A stretch of DNA of 64,000 nt from Isoetes taiwanensis (Eukaryota; Streptophyta; Lycopodiopsida; Isoetales; Isoetaceae), in contig JAJEKV010000782.1 in assembly GCA_021234155.1 (NCBI GenBank), positions 28,004 through 92,003 on the forward strand, read 5' to 3'. This document shows, piece after piece, positions 60,330 through 64,000 of the stretch (positions within the stretch are counted from its first letter, which is position 1; every line of letters begins with the position of its first letter). The notes beneath the pieces are model-generated. The model was given only the letters and a program-made list of their open reading frames with translations. It searched no databases and had not been told where the DNA came from. A program made the position numbers and the translations under genes.

Positions 60330-61450
60330 TGTAGCGGTCTTCCATCGATTGGAAACACAAGTTTTACTTGGTTCGATAGGACACCTTCGCAATTTTGTGA
60401 ATTCCCTCAAGAACGGGAGGGGGGGATACGCAGATGCACGAACACTAACATAAAGGAATTTTACCGGATGGTATTTTGATTGCAAGATGCCAATACATAT
60501 TTGTTCAATTACGCAAGGCCCAAATGTGGCATTGTCAATACTTGTGCTTGCTGGTCCATTGAAAAGCTCTTTCCATCTATAGCTAGCCCAAGTATACAGA
60601 TCCTCTCTCTGCCAAAGGCTATGTACCCGATGCTAAAGTGGTCGAAGTAAGTATGAGTTTCACTTTTTGTTTTTATGATTTGATTATTCTCATATTGCAA
60701 TTTCTTATGCTTGATTTATTCTCACATTGCAATTTTGCAGGTTTCATAAGCTTGTGATCAATAACATGATGCTCGGATCCAACAGCTTAAACCATGGTAG
60801 GGTAAAAGCATGCTACGGTGTACCACTTTTGGAACCCTCAAAAGTACCTACACTGGGTACTTTTAAAACTGGTACTTTCTGGTCTTTGTTTCCATGAAAA
60901 TCAATAGAAAATTTTTGAATTGAAGTTCAATAATATGTCAATCTAGTACTAGAGGATAACAATACTATTAGAGACTAAAATAAATGAATTAACTCTCAAA
61001 CTTATTGTTTATTGCGGCAATTATGCAAGTTCCCAGTACCTAGTGCTGGGTACTTTTCTGGATAGTTTCACACTCCCTAAAAAGTACTTTCGATGGTACA
61101 CCCTAGCATGCTTTCACCCGGTAGGAAGAACTTTGATGCTCCTGTGTTCTGTCCTAAAATGCCAGAAAATAGTACCAGCAACCCTTGCACGTACATTGTG
61201 GCTTACATGCACAAATTCATAGATGCCGTGGTTGATGCACAGCCAAGCTCCATTTTTGTAAGTGGAACATGTTATTTTCCTATTAGTTATTTGTTGGTAT
61301 AGTCCTCTAATACTTGTGCACCATGCGAGATGACACCCAGTTGGTTCATCGATGCCTATGCCAAGTCACGGAGGGATCATCTAATGGAGGCATTAATTGT
61401 AGAAGGCGCAGATGAATATACAAGCAGATTGTCCCTACACGGGTAGATAG
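60330..61450 (+). pseudogene. Exons of an unidentified conserved region (MITE excluded)
   Basis: Plus-strand frames after a TTTGTAG acceptor near 60,334 read GLPSIGNTSFTWFDRTPSQF and KEFYRMVF. After a stop, DANTYLFNYARPKCGIVNTC then ACWSIEKLFPS follow. A second exon after TTTGCAG (60,740) reads FHKLVINNMMLGSNSLNHGR. It continues beyond the MITE as KNFDAPVFCPKMPENSTSNP then CTYIVAYMHKFIDAVVDAQ. A further frame, MTPSWFIDAYAKSRRDHLME then ALIVEGADEYTSRLSLHG, lies at 61,331-61,445. The splicing and codon use look genic. The family is not recognised. Confidence 0.4.
60802..61117. mobile_element. 316-bp MITE interrupting an exon
   Basis: Inverted ends GTAAAAGCATGCTACGGTGT/ACCA (60,802 onward) and GTGAAAGCATGCTAGGGTGT/ACCA (minus strand from 61,117) match at 22 of 24 positions. 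Flanking 8-bp repeats ATGGTAGG/CCGGTAGG match at 6 of 8. Removing the element and one repeat restores the reading frame, SLNHGR into KNFDAPV. Internal repeats of AAGTACC/GGGTACTTTT are arranged in inverted order. An 8-9-bp duplication fits hAT or Mutator-type MITEs. Confidence 0.82.
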
Positions 61451-61659
61451 TCCCTTTGATTTTGTTTGTAAATTTCATTTTTGTATGAGCCATGCTCCAA
61501 GCTTCTTTGTACTCAATAAGTAATGAAAAAAATAATTTATTTGTCTCACTTACACTGTGCAAATAACAATGTAATTATCAATGTGTTTTCTCAAGTGTGT
61601 GATCTGAAATGTAATTATAAATTGTGAATCTCAAGTGTTTTCTTTGCCGACGGGTGAAT

Positions 61660-62235
61660 CATCTAATTCGGGAAAAGCTCATTATCTTTGACTTAAATTA
61701 CGTGTTGGGCAAGAGTGTGCACAAGAATGAAAATATTAACTCAAGATACCAACATATCCTAAAGATGAGCTTCAATTTAATATAGGAAAGCGGTGTTTTT
61801 TCTGCAGCCGGGGTTAGCATCACTGTTAGCATTTGTAAGAGAAGGGTTTGATGTTGCCATCTGGTCTTCCACTCACTTCTAAAATCTTCATCCAATTGTA
61901 GGAACATATTTGTGATGCTTTTTCCATAAAGCTGAAGTTTGTTTACAGCCGGGGAGCGTTGTTGGACTACGCCACACAAACACCCCTCTTGAACCTCAAA
62001 AGGGTTGTTTGTGAAACCATTAAACTGTGGTATGGAAAGAGTAACGAGTACTATGGACATACAGTTACGTCGACGACGAAAGATACAAATCCACTTTGAA
62101 TCCTGTAGGAAGCTACATATGTCCTTTCTCTTGGACCGATATGAATTCCAGATTGCTTGTCATGGAGCTCATTCCATGGCTTAATGGATTCAAATGGCGA
62201 AGATGGTATAGTTTATGTGAAAAGAGCATCCAATG
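61660..62235 (+). pseudogene. NIF/FCP1-like HAD phosphatase fragment
   Basis: Frame-shifted plus-strand pieces give the order of a NLI-interacting-factor/FCP1-type HAD phosphatase. KLIIFDLNYVLGKSVH (61,673-61,720) corresponds to the catalytic DxDx(T/V)-type motif, here DLNYV, with the second acidic residue replaced by Asn as in many plant members. FFLQPGLASLLAFVREGFDV then AIWSS follows (61,795-61,870), matching the RPG...F-x-VAIWSS block. YVDDERYKSTLNPVGSYICP follows (62,068-62,130), matching the DDSPYKxLLNP motif. It may be the 3' part of the gene whose exons lie upstream, or a separate captured fragment. Shifts and stops indicate decay. Confidence 0.62.
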
Positions 62236-62553
62236 ACTATCATCGTGAGATGGCATATCGAAGGCGGTGGAACAGATTTTCTTGGCAAACTATGGGTACA
62301 ACTTGGGTCTCTGCTCGCCTAAATTTAGTCAATATCACTGAGCAAGAAATGGAACTCGCCATCATGTTATTGGCCTCTCGACCGGCCCATTGTTGGTACA
62401 GACTTTGACCGATGTACAAATTCAAATGTTATGAATATATGTATCAAAGTTTTTGTTCATTGCTTGAGTACTCCCATTTTTTCCTTTGTCTTTCTTATTG
62501 GTACAATTATGAGTGTGTATACATAATTAAGTGATCTTCATTTTGCTTTGTAG

Positions 62554-62823
62554 ATGAATGGACTCAAAACACAAAAGACTATTAAGAAACTAAGAGATAG
62601 AGTTCACAAGACCCGAGGAGGTAATACAAACCAACACAAGTGCAAATTACATAGGGTTGGGGACCGATTATCATTTCTATCTTGTTGTTCTGAACTTTGG
62701 GGAAAGGTTGAGCAAATTGAAAATTATGAGGAGCGAGCAACCATGAAAGGAATATTGGCTGACAAATCACTTGTTGCACAACCCTTGGGGAAGGCACGTG
62801 TCTGGAAGATGCGAGCCATGTAG
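62554..62823 (+). pseudogene. Unidentified 3' exon-like frame
   Basis: This is an 89-codon open frame after a TTTGTAG acceptor (62,547-62,553): KTQKTIKKLRDRVHKTRGGN, then KCKLHRVGDRLSFLSCCSEL and GILADKSLVAQPLGKARVWK. It is basic, ends in TAG, and follows the phosphatase fragment on the same strand, so it may be the last exon of the same locus. No family was recognised. Confidence 0.35.
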
Positions 62824-63172
62824 GATGGAAAGGTTTGCGATGCACGTGCTATATAGAAACCGCGATGGACTACTACTTTAGAGGATATCTCTTCACCCTC
62901 TACGTGCTGGAAGACATGATGCAATAGTCATAAGATATCAGGCTCCTCTTTGACATTTTGAAGCTTGGTCATGAATTATGAGCCATGCTCATTTTAGTGT
63001 GTTGTATTTATGTCCACAATATAAATATATCAACCATTTGTACATGAAAACACATCCATTTCTTATCTTTGCCATGACTGAAACTATTTTTTAATGTTTA
63101 TGCAATTCAACTTTTTCTTGTGTTCAATTCTAATCAACTTACACTTAACAAATTTTTATAATATTTACGGAA

Positions 63173-63243
63173 TGTACCTTGGATGTACATAAGATGTACA
63201 TATGTTGTACATCTTATGTACATTGATGTACATAATGCACTTC
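63173..63243. repeat. TGTACAT palindromic cluster
   Basis: Within 70 bp, GATGTACATAAGATGTACAT, then ATGTTGTACATC, TTATGTACATTGATGTACAT follow one another. These are nested palindromes with potential to form hairpins. It resembles the patch at 51.7-52.2 kb. Confidence 0.8.
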
Positions 63244-63329
63244 AAGTAGTCGGTTCTTGGTTCTTATCTTTTATATGAACAAAGTATTACACTATTTCGA
63301 AAAGTACTACGGATCTGACTTAGTCCATG

Positions 63330-63825
63330 TCATCTACAATTCTTTGGAAGTTGTGATAACAATGTCTCATGGACTTCATCGGCGAAGGAAATGTCAGTGC
63401 TTGCCCCTTCGGCTTGTGTTTTACTTTTATTGAATGGGATTCGAACCCCAATCACGGGTCTCCTTGAGGGTACCAAAACATTCTTAGTAGGAGGCGGTTT
63501 ATACTTATTGTGGCGGCACAGGATTAGTTCATAATATTGTCCTTCAATGACACTAGTGCCGCCAGAGTATTCATTTCCATAGTCATCAATTGAATCTTCT
63601 TCCAATGCATGCTTTTCCTGGTGCACATGAGAACATAGTATGAAAAACACCTTCCACATTGTATGCGGTGCTGCAAAGACACAAATACATCCTAAACGGC
63701 CCTACGGTGTCATCTAAACCCCCCTCGTCCTCTGCATACAAAACATCCACATCATTTTCGACTTCAACACGAGGCAATATGATCACGTGGGCTCCAAACT
63801 TTTTAGAGACCATTCTCCACAATGT
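63330..63825 (-). pseudogene. Unidentified minus-strand coding fragment
   Basis: Two overlapping minus-strand frames look coding. KKFGAHVIILPRVEVENDVD then VLYAEDEGGLDDTVGPF lies at about 63,700-63,810. EDSIDDYGNEYSGGTSVIEG then QYYELILCRHNKYKPPPTKN lies at about 63,475-63,600. The frame continues to VIGVRIPFNKS and ends in a stop near 63,330. The product is acidic with a proline-rich linker. No family was recognised and the region is cut by at least one frame change. The remaining 63,830-64,000 shows nothing supportable. Confidence 0.35.
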
Positions 63826-64000
63826 TTAATGTTCTCACAATTGAACCAATTGAAGTTCATGCAAGCATCACAAAAGCGAGGAATAGTGCGCTGCAACTTT
63901 GTTGGATCTTGGGTTTATAGTTGACACAAAATGTATCTGCTAGAGGTAAAGTCTTGCAATTGTGAATGCTTGCTGCCTATTCACATCTGTTTTCCAACCT

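Noticed and set aside
1-64000. CRISPR arrays, rRNA genes, bacterial operons or an organelle insert
   Set aside because: No regularly spaced identical short repeats, rRNA core sequences or clustered prokaryotic-type genes were seen. All recognisable genes and elements are nuclear plant types.

Overview
The window looks like nuclear DNA of a land plant with a large, repeat-rich genome. The evidence is one spliced plant gene of the hnRNP H/F type, a decayed plastid-type omega-6 desaturase gene (FAD6), and a dense, nested set of plant transposable elements: Ty1/copia, Ty3/gypsy, L1-type LINEs, CACTA, hAT-like and other MITEs, and tRNA-derived SINEs. No rRNA gene, organellar operon, CRISPR array or bacterial-style operon was seen. 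The species cannot be named from the sequence.

Layout. 0-1 kb: a hAT-like MITE with a perfect 8-bp target duplication (TSD), then a coiled-coil remnant. 2.4-4.1 kb: minisatellite blocks and a SINE. 4.6-7.15 kb: a minus-strand, 5'-truncated L1 LINE with a poly(A) tail. 7.8-28.9 kb: a minus-strand Ty3/gypsy element (reverse transcriptase, RNase H, integrase and an extra coiled-coil ORF downstream of pol). A Ty1/copia element (8,247-25,500; TSD TGGAA; 173-bp LTRs) has inserted into that extra ORF. The copia element is itself split between reverse transcriptase and RNase H by a 12.26-kb DNA element with terminal inverted repeats (TIRs; 9,211-21,468). This innermost element carries a decayed transposase-like gene with DUF7869-type motifs at its right end. 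Divergent to it are two related minus-strand TATA blocks and a long decayed minus-strand coding region. It is the most unusual structure in the window.

28.9-37.4 kb: duplicated fragments, an unidentified minus-strand 5' exon, a minisatellite with dimeric order, and a second decayed copy of the DUF7869-type gene on the minus strand. 37.8-39.0 kb: the only clearly intact gene, a two-RRM hnRNP H/F-like protein with a 359-bp intron. 39.6-44.6 kb: a SINE, a pair of small MITEs and a plus-strand LINE interrupted by a second hAT-like MITE. 48.4-49.8 kb: the broken FAD6-type desaturase gene.

50.9-62.9 kb: fragments of plus-strand multi-exon coding sequence (coiled coil, basic/acidic region, an unknown conserved region and a NIF/FCP1-like HAD phosphatase segment). 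A 6,972-bp CACTA element with near-perfect TIRs and TSD TGC, and a 316-bp MITE, interrupt it. The window ends with unidentified minus-strand exons and TGTACAT-rich DNA.

Almost every coding stretch except the hnRNP gene has stops or frameshifts. The nesting gives a relative order of events: gypsy first, then copia, then the TIR element.
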